Source of the DNA: an uncultured Ruminococcus sp.
GTDB lineage: Bacteria > Bacillota > Clostridia > Oscillospirales > Ruminococcaceae
DNA length: 64,000 bases
Direction of reading: 5' to 3'
Assembly: GCA_900545345.1 (NCBI GenBank)
Contig: UQYQ01000005.1
Location: 35,936 to 99,935 of the forward strand
Shown here: positions 7,104 to 14,809 of the stretch, in pieces
Position numbering within the stretch: the stretch's first letter is position 1
How the letters are laid out: each line of letters begins with the position of its first letter
Translations under genes and position numbers: made by a program
Notes under the pieces: generated by a model
Told to the model about the DNA's origin: nothing
Databases searched by the model: none
What the model saw: only the letters and a program-made list of their open reading frames with translations

Positions 7104-7190
7104 ATGGTAACTTATTCGGATTTATTTTTATTCGTTAATATGCTTATTGGAGTTATCACTCTATTACTTCTTATACATAAGAAAAAATAG
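7104..7190 (+). CDS. Small hydrophobic peptide, putative type I toxin (holin-like/Fst-TxpA-like)
   Basis: A 28-residue peptide: a short polar start (MVTYSDL), one continuous hydrophobic helix of about 18 residues, and a basic end (HKKK). That is the architecture of membrane-acting type I toxins such as Fst, TxpA and the annotated putative holin-like toxins of Firmicutes. It has an exceptionally strong ribosome site (GGGAGGTGAT) held in a perfect hairpin, a perfect consensus promoter upstream, and a convergent antisense promoter downstream. Toxicity is inferred from architecture only. The alternative is a small membrane peptide of other function. It sits between array gene 5 and a truncated sixth array gene. 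Confidence 0.7.
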   Translation: MVTYSDLFLFVNMLIGVITLLLLIHKKK

Positions 7191-7215
7191 AGTTTTTTAT
7201 TTTTTAATAAAAAAT

Positions 7216-7254
7216 AAGAAACACCGCCGAACTTTCCGGGTCGCGGTGTTTCTT
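7216..7254. terminator. Shared terminator hairpin of the toxin-antitoxin locus
   Basis: AAGAAACACCGC (7216-7227) pairs perfectly with GCGGTGTTTCTT (7243-7254), a 12-bp stem with a 15-base loop. The T-rich tail is on the minus-strand side, so it fits best as the antitoxin terminator. In the plus direction it may be only a partial terminator or a 3'-end structure and RNA-RNA contact site. Confidence 0.7.
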
Positions 7255-7274
7255 AATACCAAAATCTAGGGAGA

Positions 7275-7297
7275 ACCGCCACATGTGCGGTACTCTT
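7275..7297 (+). terminator. Possible distal terminator of the toxin mRNA
   Basis: ACCGC (7275-7279) pairs with GCGGT (7287-7291), with an inner ACATGT that can extend the stem, followed by the U-rich ACTCTTTCTT. If used, the toxin mRNA would be about 250 nucleotides and would include the segment 7269-7280 that can pair with its 5' end. Confidence 0.4.
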
Positions 7298-7309
7298 TCT
7301 TATATCAAT

Positions 7310-7337
7310 ATTATAACATATGCTTATTATTTGTCAA
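7310..7337 (-). promoter_or_regulatory. Extended -10 consensus promoter of the antitoxin RNA
   Basis: On the minus strand TTGACA (7332-7337), 16 bases, TATAAT (7310-7315), with TGT directly before the -10 (extended -10). The -35 box touches the remnant of a sixth ribbon-helix-helix gene. Confidence 0.75.
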
Positions 7338-7396
7338 GTGTTCACAGTTATATTTATAAAGCTTATACTGATACTGACGGAATGTTAAAAGATTAA
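7337..7396 (+). pseudogene. 3' remnant of a sixth ribbon-helix-helix gene (type B)
   Basis: In frame, the codons from 7337 to the TAA at 7394-7396 read SVHSYIYKAYTDTDGMLKD-stop. This aligns with the end of array genes 2 and 4 (S-V-N-A-Y-I-K ... DTDG-x-LKD-stop), allowing a one-residue gap. No start codon or upstream part of the gene is present. Where they should be lies the toxin-antitoxin module. The match is short but covers the exact gene end including the stop, in the expected orientation and array position. Confidence 0.65.
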
Positions 7397-7484
7397 ATTG
7401 TATATAAAATCCTATTGACAACATTATACTTATCAGATAATATGTATTTATACAATATTAACGAGAAAGGAACTGATTACTTAA

Positions 7485-8321
7485 ATGGATGACTCAGCGG
7501 GGCAAATAGGGGGATTATTTTCAAAAATTTTCGGAAAAAAGAAGAACGAATCTTTAGTCGAAAATGAAATTATGGATATTTTAAACGGTGAGGACGCAGA
7601 CGATATTGATGACAGCCAGAAGGAAATGATCAGCAATATTTTCGAGTTTGACGATATTGAGGTCAAGGATGTCATGACTCACAGAACGGAAATATCGGCA
7701 GTTGATATAAAAAGTGATTTAAAGGACGCCGTAGCTCTTATTATCGAAAAAGGATTTTCCCGTATTCCCGTATTTGAAGATACTATAGACAATATCTGCG
7801 GGGTTATTTATGCAAAGGATTTACTTAAACTGATATTTGAAGAAAATCCGTCGGAGCATACTATTTCGGAATTTGTAAGAGAGATAAAATATATACCCGA
7901 AACGAACAACTGCTTTGAGCTTTTCGATACTTTTACGGCACAAAAGCTTCAGATAGCAGTTGCGGTTGATGAATACGGAGGAACAGCCGGACTTGTCACA
8001 ATGGAAGACCTTCTTGAAGCAATTGTCGGAAATATTCAGGACGAGTACGATAACGAAGCAGAGGAGATTCAGAAGGTTTCTCAAAACACTTTTGAGATTT
8101 TGGGAACAGCTGACACCGAAGATATTGCCGAAGAGCTTGATTTTGAGCTTCCCGAAGATAATGACTGTGATACTATCGGGGGATTTTTAATAAATCTTAT
8201 CGGGCATATTCCCGATGAGAGTGAAAAGCCTGTGGTCGAATTCGGAGGTATAAAGTTTACCGTGATTTCAGTAGACGACAAGCGTATAAAGAAATTAAGA
8301 GCAGAAAAGATATTGTTATAA
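7485..8321 (+). CDS. CBS-domain protein of the CorC/HlyC family (soluble)
   Basis: A 278-residue cytosolic protein. Residues about 55-175 form a CBS pair (MTHRTEISAVD, SRIPVFEDTIDNICGVIYAKDLL, then VDEYGGTAGLVTMEDLLEAIVG), and about 195-275 form the CorC_HlyC transporter-associated domain (GGFLINLIGHIPDE). It lacks the DUF21 membrane domain, unlike its full-length relative at 17254-18510. It therefore resembles proteobacterial CorC, thought to act with ion efflux systems and sense adenosine nucleotides or Mg-ATP through the CBS pair. The gene starts 15 bases after AAAGGA and appears monocistronic with the next gene possibly co-transcribed. Confidence 0.88.
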   Translation: MDDSAGQIGGLFSKIFGKKKNESLVENEIMDILNGEDADDIDDSQKEMISNIFEFDDIEVKDVMTHRTEISAVDIKSDLKDAVALIIEKGFSRIPVFEDTIDNICGVIYAKDLLKLIFEENPSEHTISEFVREIKYIPETNNCFELFDTFTAQKLQIAVAVDEYGGTAGLVTMEDLLEAIVGNIQDEYDNEAEEIQKVSQNTFEILGTADTEDIAEELDFELPEDNDCDTIGGFLINLIGHIPDESEKPVVEFGGIKFTVISVDDKRIKKLRAEKILL

Positions 8322-8379
8322 CTGCTTTTCGGGTGTTTATTAAAAAACAAAAAAATTATAAGGAACAAGGTGAAGCTTT

Positions 8380-9852
8380 ATGCCAAACCCATTTTCAAAA
8401 TTCAAGAAAAAATCATATATTGAATTTGCGGCAGTTGTATGTGTCATTATATTAGTTGTGGTTGTTCTATGCTTGTTTTCGGGCGGAGATAATAAAAGCG
8501 GTTTGTCTGTGCATACAACAGATATAAGTTCTGACTCAGGCATAAAAGCGAATGCCGATATGACAGAGTCAAGTAATACATCAGTCAGGTCAAATTCCGA
8601 TAAGTCAAAATCAGATAAAAGTACAGAAGTGTCTGAAAATTCTGAGACAAGTAGCATTCAGAATAAACAAAGCACATCGGCATCAGCTAAAGAATTAACT
8701 AAAAAAAAGACCAGAAGCCACCATACAACAACAGGGACTTCAAAAAAAAGTAATAATACTGTAGTTAAAGATAATAATTTTAATAGTATTGATAATTTTC
8801 AAAAACATATGACCAGTGGTTTGACGGCTGACCAGGCTGTTGTTTTGAATCAGATTTTAACAGGTATAGAAAATTTTGAGACAAACATCAATATAAAAGA
8901 AGATGTTTTAAAAAAAGATGATATAGAAGATTTAAAAAGCTTATTTGTTTTGGTGAAAATCGCCTGTATTGAAAACAGTTCTGTATCATCGTCATATAAA
9001 TACGCCGGAAACAGTGCGTACATTACGGCGATAAGGTTAACATATACAAAATCTAAAGTCAAAGCTCAATCTGAAAAAAATCAGTTAAATCAGAAGGTTA
9101 ACTCAATTTTAAAGGGAATGACTTCTGATATGAGCGAATTTGAAAAGGTTGAATATATTCATGATTCAATAAATAAGATTTGTGTTTACGGTGAATCAGA
9201 AACAAATAATCATGATTCAGCCTACGGCTGTTTGGTTGAAGGTCAGGCAGTGTGTGAAGGTTATTCAAAAGCATTTTTGCTTCTGTGTGACAGAGCCGGC
9301 ATAAACAGCACAGTTGTTACCGGAACTGCGTTGAGTTCAAATGGTGAAAGTGTTTCGCATATGTGGAACATGGTTATGATTGACGGTTTATGGTATCATA
9401 TTGACTTGACGTGGGACGATCCTACACTTAATCCGCCGGACAGGAATTATGTGAGATATGATTTCTTTAATGTTACTGACAATGAAATATCAAAGACACA
9501 TGCTATAATTAATAATAAATTTTATGCTTATCCGAAAGCATATTCAACAAAGCACAATTATTTTGTTTATTATAATTATTGTGCGTCTGATTATCAATCA
9601 GCTTATAATGCAATGGAAAAGGCTGTTGCCGATGCTGTATTAAAAGGCAAGAAATATGCTTCAATAAAGCTTAACAGCAATAAAGTTTTTTCACAAGTGA
9701 AGAAAAAGCTTTTTGAAACATCAAATGGCATAACGCCGATTTTTACATTATTAAAAGATGTTAAGAAAAAAACAAAGGCAGATTTTTCGACAACAGCTAT
9801 AAGCAAAATATTTACTGAACAAACCTGCATCATAACAATTGCCTTAAAATAG
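8380..9852 (+). CDS. Membrane-anchored transglutaminase-like protein
   Basis: 490 residues. A single N-terminal transmembrane anchor (about residues 14-34, AAVVCVIILVVVVL) is followed by a Ser/Thr/Lys-rich, low-complexity extracellular linker to about residue 140. A transglutaminase-core-like domain then carries the catalytic triad in the family order: Cys in GQAVCEGYSKAF, His in SVSHMWNMV, Asp in YHIDLTWDDP. Bacterial members act as cysteine proteases or crosslinkers at the cell surface, and the substrate is unknown. It starts behind AAGGTGAAGCTTT. A strong hairpin terminator follows. Surface location and domain are well supported, enzymatic activity is inferred. Confidence 0.85.
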   Translation: MPNPFSKFKKKSYIEFAAVVCVIILVVVVLCLFSGGDNKSGLSVHTTDISSDSGIKANADMTESSNTSVRSNSDKSKSDKSTEVSENSETSSIQNKQSTSASAKELTKKKTRSHHTTTGTSKKSNNTVVKDNNFNSIDNFQKHMTSGLTADQAVVLNQILTGIENFETNINIKEDVLKKDDIEDLKSLFVLVKIACIENSSVSSSYKYAGNSAYITAIRLTYTKSKVKAQSEKNQLNQKVNSILKGMTSDMSEFEKVEYIHDSINKICVYGESETNNHDSAYGCLVEGQAVCEGYSKAFLLLCDRAGINSTVVTGTALSSNGESVSHMWNMVMIDGLWYHIDLTWDDPTLNPPDRNYVRYDFFNVTDNEISKTHAIINNKFYAYPKAYSTKHNYFVYYNYCASDYQSAYNAMEKAVADAVLKGKKYASIKLNSNKVFSQVKKKLFETSNGITPIFTLLKDVKKKTKADFSTTAISKIFTEQTCIITIALK

Positions 9853-9894
9853 TTAAAACAGGCGTGCTGTTTGTATATAAATAAAGATAAAATT

Positions 9895-9929
9895 AAAACT
9901 GATTCCGATTTTTATACGGAATCAGTTTT
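9895..9929. terminator. Bidirectional terminator
   Basis: AAAACTGATTCCG (9895-9907) pairs perfectly with CGGAATCAGTTTT (9917-9929), a 13-bp stem with A/T tracts on both sides. It sits between the convergent transglutaminase-like gene and the small gene ending at 9922. Confidence 0.85.
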
Positions 9930-10140
9930 CTTCATTTTTATCGGATTCAACGACATCAACAATGTCTGATGTGTTATGACCGGTGAAAATTTCTTTTAAT
10001 TCACGGCCGAATTTCAGACAGGCATTGCCCACCAGCGGAGCTTTCTCTTTTGTATATTCTACTCCGACTTTGACGCCTTCAGTAATTATCTCGCCGGTTT
10101 TTTCAGCAAACTCGGCAATTTTATCTTTATCTACACCCAC
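9922..10140 (-). CDS. Small hypothetical soluble protein
   Basis: A 72-residue amphipathic, charged protein (MGVDKDKIAEFAEKTGEI; later FGRELKEIF and an acidic tail VVESDKNEEN) with no recognised domain. It starts with GTG behind GGAGGAAGCTTAAA on the minus strand, which is a strong ribosome site, and ends in a bidirectional terminator, so it is a credible gene. It is divergent from secA. It might be a small helical regulatory or stress protein, but nothing in the sequence decides this. Confidence 0.65.
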   Translation of the reverse strand: MGVDKDKIAEFAEKTGEIITEGVKVGVEYTKEKAPLVGNACLKFGRELKEIFTGHNTSDIVDVVESDKNEEN

Positions 10141-10241
10141 TTTAAGCTTCCTCCATTCTGATTGTTTAAATTAATTATATAATATGATATTAATGTTGTC
10201 AATGTGAAATGCTAAATACGATATGTTTTTCATAGTAAATC

Positions 10242-10270
10242 TTGACTTTATCTGATATGTATTGTATAAT
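10242..10270 (+). promoter_or_regulatory. Promoter of secA
   Basis: TTGACT (10242-10247), 17 bases, TATAAT (10265-10270). A start near 10277 would give a secA leader of about 170 nucleotides. The 10141-10446 gap otherwise holds only this promoter and the two leader hairpins described separately. Confidence 0.75.
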
Positions 10271-10372
10271 AATTTTTGATTACAATTTTTAATCTTAATT
10301 TAAAAAAGGTATAATGTGAAAATACTTTTCATGTATGTTTTTGAGCCTTTGTCGCAAAAATCAATGCAACAA

Positions 10373-10434
10373 TTCCGGCGTAGCCGGAACCGCTCAATTT
10401 TTATAAGAAAGGGAGGCCTTTGCAAAGCAAAGGC
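10373..10434 (+). promoter_or_regulatory. secA leader hairpins, one splitting the Shine-Dalgarno site
   Basis: Two perfect hairpins: TTCCGGC/GCCGGAA (10373-10379/10383-10389) and GCCTTTGC/GCAAAGGC (10416-10423/10427-10434). The second starts inside the ribosome site. AGAAAGGGAGG lies directly before it, and GGTGAT lies just after it, four bases before the ATG. Removing the hairpin would join AGAAAGGGAGG and TGAT into an almost complete anti-16S match, so this looks like a palindrome inserted in, or folded out of, the secA ribosome-binding site. Confidence 0.55.
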
Positions 10435-10446
10435 ACGGTGATTTAA

Positions 10447-13176
10447 ATGAGTATTTTAGATAAAATCTTCGGAAATTACAGCAAAAAAGAACTTGCTCGA
10501 ATTAAGCCTATAATGCAGAAAGTGTTGGATTTAGATGAGGAATACCAAAAGCTTTCCGATGATGCTTTAAAAGCAAAGACAGATGAATTTAAGAAAAGAC
10601 TGGCAGATGGAGAAACTCTTGATGATATTATGCCGGAGGCTTTGGCTACCTGCCGTGAAGCAGCAGACAGGGTTCTTGGCAAAAAACCGTTCCCTGTTCA
10701 GATACTCGGAGCTATAGTTCTTCATCAGGGAAGAATTGCCGAAATGAAAACAGGTGAAGGTAAAACACTTGTTGCTTGCTTGGCTTCATACGTAAATGCA
10801 TTGAACGGCAAGGGAGTTCATGTTGTAACTGTTAATGACTACTTGGCAAAATTCCAGTCGGAAGAGATGGGAAGAGTTTATAAATTTCTTGGACTTTCAA
10901 TAGGCGTTATTCTTAACGGACTTGATAACAATGAGCGTCGGGAAGCTTATAATTGTGACATTACATATGCTACAAATAATGAACTCGGCTTTGATTATCT
11001 TCGTGATAACATGGTTATTTACAAAAAGGACAAGGTTCAAAGAGAGCATGCATTCGCTATCGTCGATGAGGTTGACTCGATTTTGATTGACGAGGCAAGA
11101 ACACCTCTTATTATTTCAGGAAGAGGGGACAAGTCTACAGAGCTTTATACTCTTGCTGACAGATTTGCAAAAACACTGACTCCTACTGTAGTTGCAGAGC
11201 TTGACGACAAGGCTGATAACGACCTTGTTGAAGGTGATTATATCGTAGATGAAAAAGCAAAAACAGCTACTATTACTAAAAAGGGTGTTAAAAAGGCAGA
11301 AAAGGCTTTCAATGTTGAAAACCTTATGGATGCTGAGAATATGACTCTTTTGCATCACATCAACCAGGCAATTAAAGCTAATGGTGTTATGAAAAACGAT
11401 ATTGATTATGTTGTCCGTGACGGAGAAGTTATTATAGTTGATGAGTTTACAGGCCGTTTGATGATCGGACGCCGTTTCAATGACGGACTTCATCAGGCTA
11501 TTGAAGCTAAAGAGGGTGTGAAGGTTGCTCATGAGTCAAAGACTATTGCAACAATTACATTCCAGAACTATTTCCGTCTTTATGAAAAGCTTTCGGGTAT
11601 GACAGGTACTGCCCTGACTGAAGAGGGTGAGTTCAGAGAGATTTATAAATTAGATGTTATTGAAGTTCCTACAAATAAGCCTGTTATCAGAATTGATTAT
11701 TCTGATGTTGTCTATAAGACCGAACAGGCAAAATATAATGCGGTTATAGACCAGATTATTAAATGTCATGAAAAAGGACAGCCTTGTCTGGTTGGTACAA
11801 TTTCAATTGAAAAGTCAGAGCTTTTGTCAAGAATGCTTAAAAATAAAGGCATAAAGCACAATGTACTTAATGCTAAACAGCATGAAAAAGAGGCTGAAAT
11901 CGTTGCTCAGGCAGGTCAGTTCGGTGCGGTAACCATTGCTACTAATATGGCAGGTCGTGGTACTGATATTATGCTCGGAGGTAACGCAGAGTTTTTAGCT
12001 AAGAAAGAACTGAAAAAGCAAGGCTATGAGAATGATATAATTAACGAAGCTGTCGGATACGGCGAAACTGACAATGAAGAAATAATAAAGGCAAGAAAAG
12101 AATACAGAGAATATTATGACAAGTATTCTAAGGAAGTAGCAGAGAAAGCTATAGCTGTTAAAGAAGCAGGCGGACTTATGATTATCGGTACAGAGCGTCA
12201 TGAATCAAGACGTATTGATAATCAGCTGAGAGGCCGTGCAGGTCGTCAGGGTGACGAGGGCGGTTCAATATTCTTCTTATCACTTGAAGATGACCTTATG
12301 AGATTATTCGGCGGTGAACGAATAACTCATATGATGAATACATTAAGAGTTGAGGAAGATACACCTATACAGAGCAAGATGCTTTCAAATGTAATTGAAT
12401 CTTCACAGAAAAAGGTTGAAGGCAGAAACTTTGGTATTAGAAAGAATGTTCTTAACTATGACGATGTCATGAATTCTCAGAGAGAAATTATATACGGTCA
12501 AAGGGCTCAGGTTCTTGAGGGTGATGATATTCACGATGATATCATCAAAATGATTAAGGACTTCATTGTGAACACTGTCAATGTATATATCGTTGAAGAA
12601 GATGTTCACGATAACTGGAATTTAGACGGTCTTCGTGACTTCTTAATGGGACTGTTCACAACAGATGAAGATTTCAGATATGATCCGGTTGAGCTTGACT
12701 CGGTAACTAAAGAAGAGATTATTGAAGAGCTGACAGAAAGAGCATTAAAGAAATATGAGGAGCGTGAAAAAGAACTTACTCCTAATGTTCTTCGTGAAGT
12801 TGAAAGAGTTGTTCTTCTGAAGGTTGTTGATACTAAGTGGATGGCACATATTGATGATATGGAAGAGCTTAAACGAGGTATCGGTCTTAGAGCATACGGT
12901 AACAAGAACCCTGTTGTCGAATATCGTATCGAAGGTTTTGATATGTTTGATGATATGATTGCTTCAATCTGTGAAGAAACTGTTCGTATGATGTATACTG
13001 TTAAGGTCAAGACTAATGATGAACCTAAGAGAGAGCAGGTTTTGAAAGCTAATCCGATTAAGACCGATAATTCACTTCCGGGAATGAGAACAGCTAAGAA
13101 AAAACCCGGCAGGAATGACCCTTGTCCATGCGGAAGCGGAAAGAAATATAAAAAGTGCTGCGGAAGAAACGAATAA
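10447..13176 (+). CDS. secA: Preprotein translocase motor ATPase SecA
   Basis: A 909-residue SecA of ordinary length. It has Walker A at residues 99-108 (EMKTGEGKTL), the DEVDSILIDEARTPLIISG Walker B/PPXD junction, TNMAGRGTDI and QLRGRAGRQGD helicase motifs in NBD2, a helical scaffold region with WMAHIDDMEELKRGIGLRAYG, and a C-terminal zinc finger CPCGSGKKYKKCCG. It drives post-translational export through SecYEG. No prfB or other usual neighbour is adjacent, and the gene appears monocistronic between its own promoter (10242-10270) and terminator (13194-13230). A second SecA copy cannot be excluded elsewhere. The leader has an unusual hairpin-split ribosome site. Confidence 0.98.
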   Translation: MSILDKIFGNYSKKELARIKPIMQKVLDLDEEYQKLSDDALKAKTDEFKKRLADGETLDDIMPEALATCREAADRVLGKKPFPVQILGAIVLHQGRIAEMKTGEGKTLVACLASYVNALNGKGVHVVTVNDYLAKFQSEEMGRVYKFLGLSIGVILNGLDNNERREAYNCDITYATNNELGFDYLRDNMVIYKKDKVQREHAFAIVDEVDSILIDEARTPLIISGRGDKSTELYTLADRFAKTLTPTVVAELDDKADNDLVEGDYIVDEKAKTATITKKGVKKAEKAFNVENLMDAENMTLLHHINQAIKANGVMKNDIDYVVRDGEVIIVDEFTGRLMIGRRFNDGLHQAIEAKEGVKVAHESKTIATITFQNYFRLYEKLSGMTGTALTEEGEFREIYKLDVIEVPTNKPVIRIDYSDVVYKTEQAKYNAVIDQIIKCHEKGQPCLVGTISIEKSELLSRMLKNKGIKHNVLNAKQHEKEAEIVAQAGQFGAVTIATNMAGRGTDIMLGGNAEFLAKKELKKQGYENDIINEAVGYGETDNEEIIKARKEYREYYDKYSKEVAEKAIAVKEAGGLMIIGTERHESRRIDNQLRGRAGRQGDEGGSIFFLSLEDDLMRLFGGERITHMMNTLRVEEDTPIQSKMLSNVIESSQKKVEGRNFGIRKNVLNYDDVMNSQREIIYGQRAQVLEGDDIHDDIIKMIKDFIVNTVNVYIVEEDVHDNWNLDGLRDFLMGLFTTDEDFRYDPVELDSVTKEEIIEELTERALKKYEEREKELTPNVLREVERVVLLKVVDTKWMAHIDDMEELKRGIGLRAYGNKNPVVEYRIEGFDMFDDMIASICEETVRMMYTVKVKTNDEPKREQVLKANPIKTDNSLPGMRTAKKKPGRNDPCPCGSGKKYKKCCGRNE

Positions 13177-13193
13177 TAGAAAATAAAATTTAT

Positions 13194-13230
13194 GTCCTGT
13201 TTAGTTAAGCTAAGCAGGACCTTTTTTATT
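13194..13230 (+). terminator. secA terminator
   Basis: GTCCTGTTTAG pairs with CTAAGCAGGAC (one G-U pair) across a short loop, followed by CTTTTTTATT. Confidence 0.85.
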
Positions 13231-13320
13231 ATATTGCAAAATACAGTTGAGTTATAAAAAAATCATAAAATGTATATGCTTGGCATAAGTTTTAATAAAA
13301 ACTAAAAGAAGGTATTTTTT

Positions 13321-13944
13321 ATGGAAAACTGCTTTTATCCTTTTGTTAATTATTCGCTGCCTTATGATTATGACGCTCTTGAACCGTATATTGATGAAAA
13401 AACAATGCATCTTCATCATGACAAGCATTTGCAGACATATATAAATAATTTGAATGCTGTTTTAGAGAAATTTCCTCAGATGCAAAGGCTCTCACTTGAG
13501 CAGCTTATAAAAATTTCGGGCAGGCTTAATAAACATATTCAATCAGCTGTTAGAAATAATGCCGGCGGAGTATATAACCATCGCTTCTTTTTTGAGGGGC
13601 TTTCAAACAATTCCAAAAGAAATTCAAAAAGCTCACTCAGCAAGGCGATTGATAAGTCTTTCGGAAACTATGATAAATTTAAAGACGAATTCAAAAAGGC
13701 TGCACTTTCTGTGTTCGGTTCCGGTTATGCGTGGCTTGTATGCGGAAAATGCGGTTTGAGAATAACAACAACGCCTAATCAGAACAGTCCGATTGAAACG
13801 GGACTGTGCCCTGTACTTGTTATTGATGTGTGGGAGCATGCTTATTATCTGAAGCACTATAATGTTCGAGCTGATTATATTGACGATTGGTTTAATGTTG
13901 TTGATTGGGATAAGGCGGATGAGAATTTCCTGAATTGTGTGTAG
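13321..13944 (+). CDS. Iron/manganese superoxide dismutase family protein
   Basis: 207 residues, typical for Fe/Mn-SodA. The four metal ligands are visible in family order: His in TMHLHHDKHLQTY (about residue 32), His in GGVYNHRFFF (about 87), Asp and His in VIDVWEHAYYLKHY. The ATG follows AAGAAGGTATTTTTT. Two details are uncommon: an inserted CGKCG segment just after FGSGYAWLV, and replacement of the usual NHxxYW by NHRFFF. The enzyme may therefore be a cambialistic or divergent form. It detoxifies superoxide in an anaerobe exposed to oxygen. It is monocistronic and ends at a bidirectional terminator. Confidence 0.88.
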   Translation: MENCFYPFVNYSLPYDYDALEPYIDEKTMHLHHDKHLQTYINNLNAVLEKFPQMQRLSLEQLIKISGRLNKHIQSAVRNNAGGVYNHRFFFEGLSNNSKRNSKSSLSKAIDKSFGNYDKFKDEFKKAALSVFGSGYAWLVCGKCGLRITTTPNQNSPIETGLCPVLVIDVWEHAYYLKHYNVRADYIDDWFNVVDWDKADENFLNCV

Positions 13945-13971
13945 AATTATACGATTAGTTTTTATACGAAT

Positions 13972-14005
13972 AAAAGCCTTGAGAATTAGCTTCGTCAAGG
14001 CTTTT
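13972..14005. terminator. Bidirectional terminator
   Basis: AAAAGCCTTGA (13972-13982) pairs with TCAAGGCTTTT (13995-14005), with T and A tracts on either side. It separates the sod gene from the convergent XRE gene. Confidence 0.8.
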
Positions 14006-14013
14006 TATGCCGG

Positions 14014-14223
14014 TTATTCAAAATAAAATAAGTCTTCAAACTTTTTATCAAGAGCGATACATAAAATCAATGCCAGTTTCGCAGTAGGATTGAACTGTCC
14101 TGTTTCAATAGCGCAAATAGTCTGACGGGAAACCCCCACTATATTTGCAAGTGCGGTTTGAGATAGGTTTTTTTCGGCTCTTGCAACTTTAAGTCTGTTT
14201 TTTAAAATCAGTTCATCATTCAT
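14014..14223 (-). CDS. Small XRE-family transcriptional regulator
   Basis: A 69-residue, single-domain Cro/CI-type helix-turn-helix protein: KNRLKVARAEKNLSQTALANIVGVSRQTICAIETGQFNPTAKLAL in segments typical of the stand-alone YozG-like regulators. It lies 15 bases downstream of a small membrane protein gene and shares its promoter. This two-gene arrangement (membrane protein plus tiny XRE regulator) is common in Firmicutes. The paired TTGAC repeats in the promoter are plausible binding sites, suggesting autoregulation. Confidence 0.85.
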   Translation of the reverse strand: MNDELILKNRLKVARAEKNLSQTALANIVGVSRQTICAIETGQFNPTAKLALILCIALDKKFEDLFYFE

Positions 14224-14238
14224 AATTATCTCCGTTAC

Positions 14239-14553
14239 TTATCCTAATAGATCAATAAGAGCTCGTACAAAGGTTGCTATAGCGGAAATGGCAGTGATTA
14301 TTCCGATAGTTAAATGGTGGCGTTCACGCATTTTAAAGAACTTGTATAAATTCACTGCTGCCATTCCCGAAAAAATTATACAGTCAACATCATACCAGCT
14401 TTGGTCTTTTATCAGTTTAACAACCATAAAAAATAATGCAATAACTGTCATTACAAACATTGAAAGACTTTGTCCCTTTTGCACTACATGAAGCTCCATT
14501 TCATCGGGTTTAGTGCTGTTTTGAGCCTTTTCCAGAATTTCATTCTTATCCAT
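14239..14553 (-). CDS. Small membrane protein, DUF6442-like
   Basis: 104 residues: a charged N-terminus (MDKNEILEKAQNSTKPDEME), then three predicted transmembrane helices around residues 31-48, 56-71 and 81-102, with short basic loops (FKMRERHH). Such proteins regularly pair with a tiny XRE regulator, as here with the downstream gene, and resemble what I remember as DUF6442. I cannot verify the family assignment. The start ATG follows TCGGAGGAACTTTT. The function is unknown; a signal-sensing or stress role is only a guess from the pairing. Confidence 0.7.
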   Translation of the reverse strand: MDKNEILEKAQNSTKPDEMELHVVQKGQSLSMFVMTVIALFFMVVKLIKDQSWYDVDCIIFSGMAAVNLYKFFKMRERHHLTIGIITAISAIATFVRALIDLLG

Positions 14554-14616
14554 AAAAGTTCCTCCGATTTATTGTAAAGTTTAATTGACTTTGTGACAAG
14601 TTTTGTTGTCATATGT

Positions 14617-14645
14617 ATTATATCACTGTCAAGTTTACTTGTCAA
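14617..14645 (-). promoter_or_regulatory. Promoter of the membrane protein/XRE cassette
   Basis: On the minus strand TTGACA (14640-14645), 17 bases, TATAAT (14617-14622). A second TTGACA lies within the spacer and ACTTGTCAC follows downstream, so repeated TTGACA/TGTCA half-sites surround the promoter and may bind the XRE protein. Confidence 0.7.
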
Positions 14646-14748
14646 TACTTATTTATAAATTTTAATAGCTAATCGAAAGAATTATTATATATTTGGGAAA
14701 TTTGATGAATTTAATATTATATATCAAATGTTTTTTAGTAAAAAGTGC

Positions 14749-14777
14749 TTGTATTTAAGCTTTGATTGTGCTATAAT
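14749..14777 (+). promoter_or_regulatory. Promoter of the phosphoribosyltransferase-like gene
   Basis: TTGTAT (14749-14754), 17 bases, TATAAT (14772-14777), about 30 bases before the start codon. Confidence 0.7.
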
Positions 14778-14809
14778 TTAGTTAAATTAAACTAGATGGA
14801 GGGATTGTT

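Larger units (their letters stand above)
7205..7303 (-). ncRNA. Predicted antisense antitoxin RNA of the type I module
   Basis: A strong promoter on the minus strand (7310-7337) would start an RNA near 7303. It would pass a small 5' hairpin (7275-7291) and end at the 12-bp hairpin 7216-7254 followed by a T-rich stretch on this strand, giving roughly 100 nucleotides. It is antisense to the 3' untranslated part of the toxin mRNA. It also contains GGCGGTTCTCCC, almost the same as the toxin mRNA 5' segment at 7068-7080. The two RNAs are therefore related by a direct repeat, as in the Fst par system. Ends are predicted, not measured. Confidence 0.6.

Noticed and set aside
5829..7396. The regularly repeated units as a CRISPR array or tandem DNA repeat
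   Set aside because: The repeat unit is a full gene of about 190 bases with its own start, stop and ribosome site. There are no short direct repeats with unique spacers and no cas genes.
12606..13010. A 134-codon open frame antisense to secA
   Set aside because: It is opposite a highly conserved SecA region, Ser/Arg-rich by codon mirroring, with no ribosome site or domain.
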